64,000 nucleotides of DNA, taken from Cephalotus follicularis (taxonomy: Eukaryota > Streptophyta > Magnoliopsida > Oxalidales > Cephalotaceae). The stretch is from assembly GCA_001972305.1 (NCBI GenBank), contig BDDD01002122.1:1-64000 (forward strand), read 5' to 3'. Every line of letters starts with the position of its first letter. Position 1 is the stretch's first letter. The position numbers and the translations under genes were made by a program. Below the pieces are notes generated by a model. It ran no database searches. It was not told the origin of the DNA and was given only the letters and a program-made list of their open reading frames with translations. Shown in pieces: positions 52,290 to 63,417 of the stretch.

Positions 52290-52737
52290 TGTTGGGGTTT
52301 AATCTCAATCCTGAGTTTTAATGATTACAAAAATGCATTTAACATGTTTGCTTAATGTGCAAGATATTAGAATGTTTGCTATCAAGGCAAAAATCTTCTG
52401 CAAAGCAAAAGACATTGACCTTCCAGAAAAAAAGTCGATGTCCGTACAAAAGAAGTCGATCCCTATAAGGAAGACATCGATGTCTTTTGAGCCCAAAGTT
52501 ACAGGACAAATTCTGGTGAAGACATCGATCCATACAGTCAAAGAAGTCGACGTCCGTACAAAAGAAGTCGATCCCTTGCACGGATTTGCCGAACCACTAT
52601 AAATTTGTTTGCACACTCTCTATCCCTTATCTCTTTAATTTAGTTGTTCAAGTGTGCTTGTTTATGTTCATTTCTTAATTTGTTATTTCCGCAAACAAAT
52701 CTTTTTTGATATTTAAGGTTGCCTTACATTACTTTCA
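52290..52737 (+). mobile_element. 3' LTR of the gag-only Copia element
   Basis: 448 bp, same ends as the 5' LTR. It is 23 bp longer because a 'gtccgtacaaaagaagtcgatccc' unit is present twice. Confidence 0.95.
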
Positions 52738-52899
52738 GACATGCTTGTATTAAAGCTTCTTGATTGTGGGAGTTGATCGATGGTTGTTCAAAGGTTTAAG
52801 GACTTGAACATTGAGCCTTTGGTCCCTTGCAAACTCAGAATTTGTAATCTTGAAAATGCTTTCTTTGAGTAAAAAATTCAATTTTATTGATATCTTTAA

Positions 52900-53418
52900 T
52901 TTGTACAACTTAGAACGATTACCGGTAGTATTTCCTCAGATGCTCGGCATTTAAAACTCTGGGAATCCCCCTGCCCCCCAGAGTTTCGAGTTTGAATGTT
53001 CTTATCCGGAGCACTGTCTTCAAAAGATAGTATGGATTACTCCTCTAACTTGTTGCTCTTCATCCTGTTGCAGAGCTTCCTTTTTGCGCTCTTTTATTCT
53101 CTGAGGAGCATCTCTGTCCTCATATTCCCTCAAATGTCCCTTACGAATCAGGTCCTTTATCTGAGTTTTTAACAGCCTACATTCCTCCATGTCATGCCCA
53201 TGATCTCGGTGGAATCGACAATATTTGTCTGTGTTCCTCGTGTTCGCTGGGGACCTTAAGGGGGCTGGCCATTGGATTGGAACTTATTCTTTTTCCACCG
53301 CTAGTATTCTGGTCCGAGACTCGAGGAGAGGGTGGGTGAAAGTTTTGTAATTGAGAATTAGCGTTCCCCTTTTTGGGGATTCCTCCCTTTTGGGGAGTTT
53401 ATGCCTAAGGTTGTTTTT
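52900..53418 (-). pseudogene. gag: E4 gag C-terminus fused to integrase C-terminus (pol deleted)
   Basis: On the minus strand 53250-53040 encodes the gag His/Cys region ('CRFHRDHGHDMEEC' and following), and about 53015-52905 encodes the integrase end ('TFKLETLGG', 'LNAEHLRKYY'). Nothing of protease, RT, RNase H or the integrase core lies between. The junction is near 53020 ('aagatagtatgg'/'agcactgtcttc'). The same junction sequence sits inside the E4 3' LTR at 44890-45050. The right part continues at 56662 after a solo LTR. Confidence 0.75.
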
Positions 53419-53579
53419 TGTAACGCTCGAAATTTCCATTTAATGTATTAATGGAAATTCTTTTGTGACTAAATGATGAATTAATGAGAATTATGGATTT
53501 CAACTCATGGAGTTGGATTTGCAATGAAAAGTGTTAAGAAATATGGTGTTGGAAAGGGAATGCAAAAACAAGGGCATTG

Positions 53580-53997
53580 AGTGTCGACGCCAAGAGATGG
53601 CGTCAATGCCAAAGAAGGCACACTGCGTTTAAGGCTTCAATCTTGAAAACGTCGACACCGTGAAGTGACGTCGATGCCAAGTAATGAAGGGAATGCATAA
53701 GGCTCCTTGCCTTGAGACGTCGACGCCAAGTGATGACGTCGACGCTCACCGATTGATAACTAAAGGGGTTCACAAAACCTATCAGAGCCAAGGAAGAGAG
53801 TTGACACGTCGACACGCATGGTGAACGTTGACGCCTAAAACTGTCGGCATAATAAAATAAAGCACTGACAGAAGATGCGTGGAGTACAAGTGTGAGACAC
53901 TTTATCTCTTCCCCATGCTCTGCAATGATAGAAAAAGAGGAAGTGATTGAGGGGTGTCACATCGACAGAGAGAAGAAGAAGAAGAAGAAGAAGAAGA

Positions 53998-54045
<48 letters not shown>

Positions 54046-55020
54046 CTTGAGGCACCATGAAAGCGGGTGAGAGGAGAGAGAGAAACTCCTCCATAAAACA
54101 CTATTTTCCTCCTCCTTCAACCAACACCCGATAGAGAGAAAGACAGAGAGAAAATAGGCGAGAAACGTAAAAGAGAGGAGCCATATTTCCTCCATTGTTG
54201 AGCCGGTGTAAAAGCTTGAAGGCTAAGGAATCGGGAGCTCGAACTTGGAGCTGCTATACCGGACTTGGGAGCGCGAAGCTACTGGCCGGTGGGACTCAAA
54301 GAGGTGGACTTCAGTTCCTAACGTGGGATCTAAAGTAGGGACTATATACTTGTATTTTGAGTTCAAAAATAGTGGATGTTCATTTGGTGAAATGCGTGAG
54401 TGTTGGATTGTGACTGTGCATGTTGAGGTATTCCATAACGTGTATGCATGGCATGACCTGAAGTGAGAATGGATTGATTTGCATGTGTTGTATGCATGAT
54501 TCCTACTGGTTTGATACACTGGCACGTTGTGGTATTGTTCTAGTTCGACAGACGTCGACGCCTAGAGGGAAGACGTCAACTCCTTGGCCTGTAATACAGG
54601 GAAGAAGACGCTTTAAGCATTGACGCCATGAGGAGACGTTAACGCCTTACTGAGATAATCGATAGTTTACCCATTTGTGTTTGATTCTCATCGATGCCAA
54701 AGAAGGATAACGTTGACGTTTAAAGCTACTGCTTTAGAAAACGTCGATGCCAATAAGGAACACATTGACACGTAAGGTTACTACCTTACCACGTCGACGC
54801 AAAAGAGAAATGTTAACGCTTAAGGTTCCTACCTTAACGCGTTGGCGTCTAGTGATAACGTTGATGCTTTTATACACGTTGACGCCTACGATACACATTA
54901 ACGCTATACTGGATCAGTGAAGGTTATTCTGTTTAGGCGCTGTTACACATTAACGCCAAGAGAAGGAACATGTTGACGCCTATATAGACGTCGACGCCTA
55001 AAGTGCACGTTAACGCCATC
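53580..55020. repeat. Array of dispersed gtcgacgcc words in the solo LTR
   Basis: More than twenty copies of (a)cgtcgacgcc and its one- or two-base variants (acgttgacgcc, cattaacgcc, gtcgatgcc) at irregular 15-50-bp spacing in two blocks (53580-53835 and 54545-55015). Variation is mainly C to T and G to A, as expected of methylated cytosines decaying. Confidence 0.8.
53966..54044. repeat. (GAA)n followed by (GA)n microsatellite
   Basis: About twelve gaa triplets then about twenty ga pairs, inside the solo LTR. Similar GA tracts lie in the 60399-63232 insert (62905-62975). Confidence 0.9.
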
Positions 55021-55439
55021 CTACACCGGTGAATATTATGCATTGTTTATGCTTGATTGTATTGCGTATTGAATCCTTGAACTGATAGTGTTAATGTTAT
55101 GCAATCATATATTGCTATTGTTATAGATATTGCATGTCTATCAAGTGTTTTATAAAGACTATTGTTTCAAAGTGATTTCAAGGATTTCAATTATCGAATG
55201 CTATATGCATAATTTAAGGTTTTCAACTATTGTTTTAACGAAAACCTAGTGTTATTGAACTGATTTCTCCAAGTATGAATTATTGAAGTGTTTTATTGTT
55301 TCTTAAATAAAACTCAATGCAATGTTACTGTTCTCTAAAAAGGGAACTTGGTGAAGTGTTTTACTGTTTTCTCAAATGAGATTCTACCAACGTGTTTTAT
55401 CATTTTCTCTACCAAAGGATGGATTGAATTGATTGATTG

Positions 55440-56190
55440 GTTACAAATCACAGAGTGTAATGTAACCGGATACAAAACATAAAGTGTACATATCCCTTGA
55501 CTGATTGATTGATGGACTGTGATGGCAATTCCGCATTAGTTACTAAACATAGAGTGGAAGTAACTAGGAATTTCACATGAGTGAGCTGCTAAACATTGAG
55601 TGAAAGCGGCTAGGGTTTCCCGTACAGTGGTTACTAAAGGTAGAGCGGAAGTAACCGAGCTACTAAACACATAGTGGAAGTAGCCAAGGATTCCCACATT
55701 AGGAGATTACTAAACATAGAGCGGAAGTAACTGGGTTACTAAACACTTAATGGAAGTAACCGGATGCTAAACACAGAGTAGAAGCATCCATGGATGGACT
55801 GATTGACTGATTGATTGTTGTCCCTTGTGACATGAGTGATTGATTGTTTGTGGCAGTTACCAAACGCAAAGCAGAAGTAACTGGGTTGCTAAACACAGAG
55901 TGGAAGTGACCGGGTGCTAAACGCAGAGTGGAAGCATCCCCGTATAGAGTGTTGTCCTTTGTGGCATGATTGAGTGACTGTTGTCTTTGTGACATGAATG
56001 ATTGAGTGATTGTTTTTCTTTGTGACATGATTGATTGAGTGACTGTTGTCCTTTGTGATATGATTGATTGAGTGACTATTGTCCTTGTAACATGATTGAT
56101 TGACTGACTGTTGCCCTATGGGACATGATTGACTGGATTTGATTGTTTGTCTTTGAGACATGACTGATGGATTGCATGGTTGTAGCCACT
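55440..56190. repeat. Two tandem arrays in the solo LTR
   Basis: First array (55440-55945): units 'ctaaacatagagtggaagtaac' in varied spacing, about a dozen. Second array (55795-56185): 'gattgattgagtgactgttgtcctttgtgacat', about eight units. Open frames here are repeat products. Confidence 0.85.
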
Positions 56191-56661
56191 TGGCCTGGTT
56201 GCTTACCTATTGGCTGATACATAGACATATATATATATATATATTATTTATAGCATCACAAAGGCATTCGTCACATGACCTTCATTATAATTGATCACAA
56301 GTGCATTTATATTTTCTCTATTTAGCCTGTGGCTTGGCTAACCCCTTACAATTTCAGATTGAAGTGAAGGATCGTACGAGCTGCTGAAGCTGTAACTTTG
56401 AGAGCTTCTAGTTTGACTAAGGTTGTTAAGTGTATTGTAATAATCATGCCCCGTTGTGTTGTATTTACATTCCCGATATGTAAAATATAACGTGTATTGT
56501 AATGAGTTAAGCATGTAGTATGGGCTGCATGCGATTACTAATTGAATAATCCAGTATACTGAATGCTTCCGCAAAGTTTTAATTTTATTGGGATTTTTGA
56601 TAAGGCTGGATTATTAACTGATAACCATATATATGCTGTTATTGGAAAACGGGGTGTGACA

Positions 56662-57999
56662 TCTTTGGCCAGCTCTGACCTCTCCTTCCTCTTTTTCTTC
56701 TTCCAAATATCACTTCGTGAGTGGTCCTCTTTTTCCGCCTGATGGCCCATCCAGGAAGTCTTCTGCTTCTGAGCTGCCATTGCCTCTTCGGCATTGACGT
56801 ACTTCTCTGCTCTACTCAGTAGGTCAGCCATATCCAGAGCCGGTTTCTTCATGAAAGAGAAAGTGAAGGGAGAGTTGTCTTTTAGTCCGCTGTTCAGAGC
56901 TGCTAGAGCAAAGGATGGCTCCAGGTCTTTCACTGTCAGAGACTCCTTGTTGAATCTGGTGAGTTAGTCTCTTAGTGACTCATCTTTCCCTTGTAGCACA
57001 TTGATCAAATGAGTTGAATTTCTCCTTTACGTGGTGTTGTTAAGGAACTTGGTAACGAACAGTTTCGTAAACTGCTTGAAATTCGCCACAGAACCCTCTG
57101 GTAGGGTCGCATAGCACGACTGGAAGCTCCAGTCAGTGTTGCCGGGAATCCTTGACAAAGGATCTCGTTCAAGGCTTGGTACACTAACATGACCTGAGTG
57201 TAGTAGCGCACATGTTGGATGAGGTTCGTGGACCCATCGTACTCCTTGAGACTCGGGAACCGGAATCCCCTAGGGATACACTCCTTCATGATCTCGGATG
57301 TGAAATGAGTGTCACTGATATTACGTACCTCGGACAGGTACCCCTTGGACTGCTCAGCTCCTCGGAGCCTTCTCTCCATCTCGGCAAGCCTCCTGTTCAT
57401 GACTTGCTCCACATCCTCAATGTTCCTAGTCTTGCTAGAAACTTGAGACTGCCCAGCCAATGTGGCTGAATGTGCCGACTGACTCCCACGCACTGTTTCA
57501 GTCCTGTGCGAAGCACGGGAGCGTGGTCGGGTCTCCTCGGCATATATCATGCGATCCACTTCCATTGGTTCATCCTCAATATGCTCCGACCGAGGATTGT
57601 TACTATGACCTTGGCACTTGAGAACTCTACCCTTAGAGATGTCTTAATCTCTAGTCTCCTCGCTAGGGGTGTATTAACCCCTGACCGCCTGGGGGGGCAT
57701 GCTCCTCCTCGGCGGGTTTCGCCTTGGCCCTCGGGGGCGTTGTACCTCACGGCCGGTCTACTCGGACCAGATTGCTCTCGGATCATCGGTCGGGCAGGTC
57801 CGACCTGATCCTGGTTGGCCAGATTGGTTTCCAACATGGTAGTGAGACGCCCCACTTCCTGGAGCAGCTGGTTGAATTGCTCCCCTGTGATGGGAGCTTG
57901 CTCGGTTGTGGCAACAACCTGGCCGGTGGCAGGTGGTGAATTCCTAGTTGAAGCCTGGCTGTCATCAGCCGCAGAGCGGTTGTTTCTTCTCGGAGGCAT
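56662..57999 (-). pseudogene. gag: E4 gag N-terminal and central part
   Basis: Starts M-PPRRNNRSAADDSQAST at 57999, 55 bases inside the 5' LTR. It continues with 'APITGEQFNQLLQEVGRLTT', in another frame 'VEQVMNRRLAEMERRLRGAE' and 'SEIMKECIPRGFRFPSLKEY', then 'MKDLEPSFALAALNSGLKDN' and 'DLLSRAEKYVNAEEAMAAQK'. Frameshifts near 57560 and 57010. The counterpart of E1 318-1080. Confidence 0.8.
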
Positions 58000-58033
58000 G
58001 ACTAAAAGATCGTCTGAGAGCTTTTCGAAGCGT

Positions 58034-58053
58034 TTCCCACAGACGGCGTAAAC
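58034..58053 (-). other. E4 primer-binding-site region
   Basis: Minus strand gtttacgccgtctgtgggaa directly inside the 5' LTR, matching the E2 site at 14418 except for one base. Confidence 0.6.
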
Positions 58054-58553
58054 TGTTGATGTAAAAATCCTCTCATTAACAGTCCCCTATGTAGAAGGGT
58101 TTGATTTATTAGGAGAAACACTGTGAATGCTCTGAGAGAGTGGTGTTGATGGTTTTCCCTGCACAAAAAGAACACACTAGTCGAAGGTGCAGGAGGGTTT
58201 TCTCTCGGGGACACTCCGATGCTTAAGTCAGTGAAAGACAACAAAAACAATCTCATGGTACTTTAGTATATATAAATGACGGACCTGTGTCATGTTTTTG
58301 ATTTTAGTATTATAGGAGATGGATTGTAACTGTTTTGCTTGACTTGCGGAGGTGATGTACGTTCCTCTAAGGAAATGTCGGGTATCTCGACATTTTCCTG
58401 ATTCTTTACCTGATTTTACGTCTGAGCATTATGATTTGTTATTCCTTTAATCTTGTAACATCTGACAACGTATCTTTAACTCTGGAAGATACCTGATTTG
58501 TTTTTTCGAAGACACGTAATATCAGAGATTGAGGTTGAATTTTTCTGGTATCA
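58054..58553 (-). mobile_element. E4 5' LTR
   Basis: 500 bp, TGTTGATGTAAAAATCC ... tctggtatca on the + strand (minus-strand TGATACC ... CATCAACA). Collinear with 44801-45535 apart from the extra block there. Contains minus-strand 'ctataatactaaaatc', a decayed TATA region, near 58303-58318. Confidence 0.85.
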
Positions 58554-59546
58554 CGTATGATTGTGAAAAGATTAAATGAAAAATTGATTAGATTATATAA
58601 TTACACGACATCATTGATGTTTCTCTCCTTAAAAAGTGAAAGAGGTCGAATCCAAAAAGAGAAGGCAGCCATATCGTTAATAATAGCCTAGTGTGCCACT
58701 AATAATAAAATACCTAGTACAGTTAGATACAAGTAGATGTTAGTAGCGTTGAAACCCTGTTAATGCGGGGACCCATGCAGTATTAGATATGTGCGGGTGA
58801 CATGAGGGATCAAATCACAGAGACAAAAGCAACCCGCGCATCCACCGCGATACTGTCTTAAAAGGGCAAAAGAGAGGGGCCACGTCATTCACCAACAACA
58901 AAAAGCTGTTGGTGATTTGATTTTTGATGATAATGTTATGATTGATGGGAGCTTGGTCACTTTTTTAAGAAATACCGAGTGAAAGAGATAGACCGAGAAA
59001 TTGGGTCAATTCTAATGTCACTGGTCTTTATCATCAGAATTGACCTCTCTTCTGATGTTTGCTGCGTCATCCACGTGTCCTGTCTGACTGCCTCATCTCT
59101 CTATCTAGGTTCCTAGTCCACTTTGTTGTGGACCCCAATACTATTTACAACGTGTCGATCTTGTAATGGAACCTCGTATTTATTGTCCAAGAATTGATGA
59201 TTGTATTGTATTTGTGGGTGGTGTAATGAGTCTTTCTTTGATCAGCCGGTTGAAATACCGGACTCTTATTATTTTTACCCTGACGATCAGATTTCATTTA
59301 ACCTCCTCAGCAAAATCGGTACTTTCAGTTACTCATTTAATGAGAGCATTCAAAATTAGAATGATCTGTTTTCACGTGTGAAGAGAAAGAATGTCAATTT
59401 GGTTGAAATCCTGTTCAAGAAGGGCACGTATTTAGAACATGTATAATTTATTATTTTTCAATCAATCTATTTAAATCAAAATTAACCCGTAATTAATATT
59501 GGTTATTTAAAACATGATTCCATTATCAACATGTTTATATAATTTA
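58554..59546. other. Unique stretch between E4 and E5
   Basis: About 1 kb, AT-rich, with no gene recognised. A short open frame at 59166-59381 has no visible homology. Confidence 0.5.
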
Positions 59547-60022
59547 TATTGATGTAAAAATCATCTCCTCAACAGTTTTTTACGTGAAAGGGCTTGATTT
59601 ATTGAGAGAAACGTTGTAAATGCTTCGAGAATAGGTGTTGGATTGATTTCTCTTCACAGAATGAACAAACTCGACGAAGGTCCAAGAGATTTTTATCCCG
59701 GGGACACTCCGATGCTAAATTCAATGATAGGCAGAGAAAATAATATTATGATGCTTTGAGTGTATAAGAATGACGAACCTGTGTTAAGTCTTTGATTTTG
59801 GTATTTATAAGAGAAGTATTGTAACTGCCTTGGCTTGACTTGCGGAGGTGACTTGCGTTCCCCTAAGGAAATACCGAGTATCTTGGGCATTTCCCTGATT
59901 CTCCACCAGATATGGTGCCATGCCATTACTATGCGTTATCTTGACATATTTTGAATAATAACGCCCAATCTGTTCTCCTGAGGACACGTGACAGTATTTT
60001 AACGGAAGATTTTTTCATATCA
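59547..60022 (-). mobile_element. E5 3' LTR
   Basis: 476 bp, TATTGATGTAAAAATC (one change from TGTTGATG) ... ttcatatca, followed by the inverted polypurine tract 'tatgcccccatgg'. Includes minus-strand 'cttataaatacc' at about 59800-59811. Shares 'cttgcggaggtgac' and 'cccctaaggaaat' with the other family LTRs. Confidence 0.85.
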
Positions 60023-60344
60023 TATGCCCCCATGGTCTTCATTTTCTGGGCTTGACAGAGGATGAAGATCATTTGTGGCTTGGCTTTGAGCGTGGCTTTA
60101 ATGTATCAACTGAGCTTGTTTTGATTATCGGGTTTGTTGTCCGAGTGCAATGCATACCGTCTCACATGTTAGGCCTAAATATTTAACCCAATTCTGATTT
60201 TAATAAGTGGCTTGGCGATCGCATCTCCTGCCCACGTATCTTTAATAGCAGAGCAAGGACGTTTTGGTTTCCGTAACAGTCATGATTACTTGATCTCTAC
60301 CGTTTATCTTGCTGATATCTAACGGCAGAGAGTGATCTTTATCC

Positions 60345-60352
60345 CTTTAAAT
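60345..60352 (+). promoter_or_regulatory. Putative TATA-like box of E5 accessory gene
   Basis: CTTTAAAT preceded by agagagtgatctttatcc, nearly the same phrase as upstream of the E2 accessory gene. It is now separated from its gene by the 2.8-kb solo LTR at 60399. Confidence 0.55.
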
Positions 60353-61489
60353 CCCCTTTTCCTTTTTGAGGAAAACTTTTCGCTTTGGTATTCATTTGTG
60401 TAACACCCCCGATTCGGAACCGGGATCACTCTCGATTCAGGATCGGTGTGTCACACAAAACTGAACTAAAATATATCAATGATCTTAATCTTAATCTTAA
60501 TCTTAATCATCATCAATACGTGGTGGTTCTAAAAATCTGAAAACATGTATAATCATGAAACATAAACTGAATCTGAAACATAATCTGAAAACTTTGTCAT
60601 AAACCAAAATCACAATACTGTTTAGATAACTGGCCTATACACGACCATAACACTACTAAGAACATAGCCGGATCAAACTCCTAGATGATCCTCTGACATA
60701 GGGTAACTCTCTCATCACACTTGCCCATGCTGCCCCTGAAAACCTGCCGCATGGAAAAACAAAACGCGGCTGAGCAAACCTCACTACAGATATAGAATCA
60801 TAAAACAGTTTACGAACAGTTTATGAAACAAATCAATTACAAAATAACATAAATACGAATCAAAACATATACGAATCGAAACAGAATGAAACAAAACCAT
60901 ATCTGAAACAATACAGTTTACCAAAATGAAACGGTATCCGAAACAAAACAATATCATGCTCAATACAGTACGTGAAACAAACACGATGCGATACAAAACA
61001 TTTTACGAAACGAACACTCTACGAAACAGAATAGAACAATTTACGGAACAAAAGAATACAGTTTCTGAACAGTAAGAAACAACCAGATTACAGAACAAAA
61101 CAAAACAAACAGTAAACGATAATGATAATTTAAAAGCAGTAAGATTTCAAAGTTAACTCAAAACAGAAATCTTAAGCAATAAATTAGTTTACACATTCTT
61201 TGAAGTCACATATGAACTTTCATAAAAATCAAATCCATAACTTTCAAAACGTATGACAAACCTTTCAAAACATAAGTTCCATACTGAGCCACATAACATA
61301 TCACATATCAGAACACATATAGCAAGAAAGAGATGATCATTTCATAACGTATCATAGCATAAGAATAATAAAGTCGAGAACATTCAAATTTTATAAAATG
61401 TCAAAAACCGACTTTATTTTCGAAACATATCGAAACCATAAAACACAATCGAGTTCATAAACCGAAAGAACATAGCATAAAAACAAAGC

Positions 61490-61990
61490 TGATTTTCGTT
61501 CGATAAAATCAGATAGCCAAAGAGTGATAGTGTTCGTACATATCCATTAGGCAATAAAACAGGTTTATTCAATCAAAACCGATCGATGATAACCAAGAAA
61601 GGAGATCCATACCAAATACAGAATCTGAAATTATCTCAAATAAAATCAGAAGGATAGCCAAGGAAGAAGGACATCCGTACAAAAGAAAACATAACCGGCT
61701 TTATTTCAATAAAACCGACAGAGAAATCCAAAGCAAAGATAATCCGTACAATAACGAAAGATAAAGCTGAAATTTATTCTTTAACAAACCAGTAGGAGCG
61801 TATCAAAGAAAGAGTTATCCGTACATAATCATTAAACAGTAAAATTGACTTTATTCAAATAAAATCGAAGGGAGTATCCAAGAACGAAAGAATAATCCGT
61901 ACATTAATCATAAAAGTGAAACTAGATTGTTTCAATAAAATCAGATAGTCAAAGAATGATAGAATCCGTACCTCATGCAATCACCAAAAC
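61490..61990. repeat. Tandem array of about 85-95-bp units in the E5 solo LTR
   Basis: About six diverged units, each with 'ttcaataaaaccgac' or 'aaataaaatcaga', then 'gccaaagaaagat', then 'aatccgtaca'. The phrase 'atccgtac' marks the period at about 61673, 61750, 61818, 61893 and 61968. Confidence 0.75.
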
Positions 61991-62904
61991 AACCTCAAGA
62001 ACATATATATCGAGACTTCTCTAGACCGCTCCTCGGTTGTTGCAAATATCTAACAGAAATAAAATCGTTCTCATAAGGACTTGAAATAAAATCAGACCTC
62101 AACTCATGGGTCAATGTACACTGATCATGACCATATAAGATAATAATAGGTTTGCTAAGTCCAATTTGCATAAACCACATCTAAACATAATTTCAAATTC
62201 ACTAAGGTAAGTCCAAGTTGTCCAATTCATCCAATTTCGAATCATAATACTAGTTCAGCTCATAATATCATAAAACGATTACATAAATACATAATTCAAC
62301 CAAATACAGAATTTAACGGAGTAGGATTCAGAGTTTACCAAAAGCAGACGGAACAGATAACAGAGCCAGAATCATGCCGCGAAATTAGAGAGGATCACAC
62401 CTATGCAGAGAACGGAGTCGGAAACTGTCCAAAACGTGTCGCCGAAGACAGTTGCGCGTGGGTTCACGCTTCGCCACTGGCCGACGCCTGTCTGTCACGC
62501 GCGGTTGACCAGTAGCAGTGAGGGTCTGATCTGGAGCGTTTGAGGCCGGGGATCACATATCCAGGGCGCGTTTGCCACAACGACGCCGTATTTGGCCATA
62601 ACAGACGCTTTTGACCGCGGTTGACTTTGTTGCCGATATGCTCTTCCGGCATCGCCAAGGGTCGGGGCTGGTCGGGTTCGCTTTATCTCGACACCAGGAT
62701 GCCGAATATGACCTTGGCTTGTCGTGCCAATCACCGGAGCGGGAGAATCGATGCCAAACAGATGTGGGAGAGAGAAGACGTCGCGCACGCTGAAGGAGCC
62801 GTTGTCCGGCGCAGGGGTTGGGTCCGGTGGACTCAGGAGATCATGGGGGTTCGACCGGTGTCTTCGCCAGCGCCATATCGGTACCGACGCCGATGACAAT
62901 GGCT

Positions 62905-62975
62905 AAAGGAGAGAGAGAGGGAGAGAGGGTGGCGGGAGAGAGAGAGAGAGTGAGTGGCGGGAGAGAAAGAGAAAT
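62905..62975. repeat. GA-rich tract
   Basis: gagagagagagg and ggcgggagagagag units, close to the minus-strand start of the likely LTR transcript region; comparable tracts occur in 53966-54044. Confidence 0.8.
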
Positions 62976-63417
62976 TTAATGTAAAATAGGGTTTTTGATT
63001 ATTAAAATGGAGAAATGGTTTTTAACAAATAAATAAATAGCCAAAATTTGTTTTATTTATTCATGGACTTAATATCAAAACCCACTAGGCTAAGGCCAAA
63101 ACCCGCTTAGCCTAGCCAAAAGCAAAACAAACCGAAAAAAATGGGCAGACCACAAATCGAAAAAAAATCGACAGCCCACATGAAACAAATCGAATAGCCC
63201 AAAAATTCTATACGGAAAAACGGGATATTAAAATTTGTGCCTGAAAGTTTCTTGCCATCCAAAACCTCTCAAGCTTCCCTATCTTCGAATCAACCTAGCT
63301 TCAAAATCCATTGCTAAAGAATTCTGGTGAGTCATTTTTCTTTTGCTCATCATTTAAAGGGTTGTTCTCGGCTTTTGAACCTCCGTCTCTCTCTCTGTCA
63401 CCTTTATCAGTCTTCTA

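Larger units (their letters stand above)
49635..52742 (+). mobile_element. Complete gag-only Ty1/Copia element (SIRE-like, TR-GAG type)
   Basis: LTRs 49640-50064 and 52290-52737, perfect target duplication gacat (49635-49639, 52738-52742), tRNA-Met primer site, one intact gag frame and polypurine tract. Total 3098 bp between duplications. No protease, integrase, RT or RNase H is present, and gag runs to its stop and is followed only by non-coding DNA. Such terminal-repeat elements with gag alone are known in plants and move using enzymes of a partner. The LTRs differ at roughly nine positions, mostly transitions, plus a 23-bp repeat-unit indel. Confidence 0.9.
53419..56661 (+). mobile_element. 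3.2-kb solo LTR inserted in E4 gag
   Basis: TGTAACGCTCGAAATTTCC ... aaaacggggtgtgaca, flanked by ttttt (53414-53418) and tcttt (56662-56666). It interrupts gag, whose homology resumes at 56662. Ends match the chromovirus LTR style. No internal coding region or second LTR, so probably a solo LTR left by recombination. Mostly built of arrays: GTCGAC-core words (53580-55020), (GAA)n/(GA)n (53966-54044), and two 30-50-bp arrays (55440-56190). Confidence 0.75.
44801..58553 (-). mobile_element. E4: Tat-type Ty3/Gypsy element, pol deleted, with two nested insertions
   Basis: Minus orientation. 3' LTR 44801-45535, accessory gene on the + strand 46102-48860, spacer, gag-integrase fusion remnant, gag N-terminus to 57999, 5' LTR 58054-58553. 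Flanks catac (44796-44800) and cgtat (58554-58558) differ by two transitions and could derive from cgtac. Nested are a gag-only Copia element (49640-52737) and a solo LTR (53419-56661). Like E2 it has lost protease, RT, RNase H and most of integrase but keeps the accessory gene. Confidence 0.8.
60399..63232 (-). mobile_element. 2.8-kb solo LTR inserted in E5
   Basis: TGTAACACCCCCGATTC ... gggatattaaa, flanked by perfect duplication atttg (60394-60398 and 63233-63237). The last two bases are aa where ca is expected. On the minus strand it has the chromovirus-LTR form ending GGGGGTGTTACA. It holds no recognised coding sequence; contents are 'acgaaacaaaaca'-rich DNA (60780-61120), a tandem array (61490-61990), a GC-richer block (62400-62900) and a GA tract. 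Confidence 0.8.

Noticed and set aside
55747-56161. Minus-strand frames rich in Ser/His/Gln
   Set aside because: Translations of the 30-50-bp arrays in the solo LTR.
62464-62906. Overlapping frames on both strands in a GC-richer block of the E5 solo LTR
   Set aside because: No recognisable domain on either strand and no partner exons; it lies within an LTR bounded by a target duplication.
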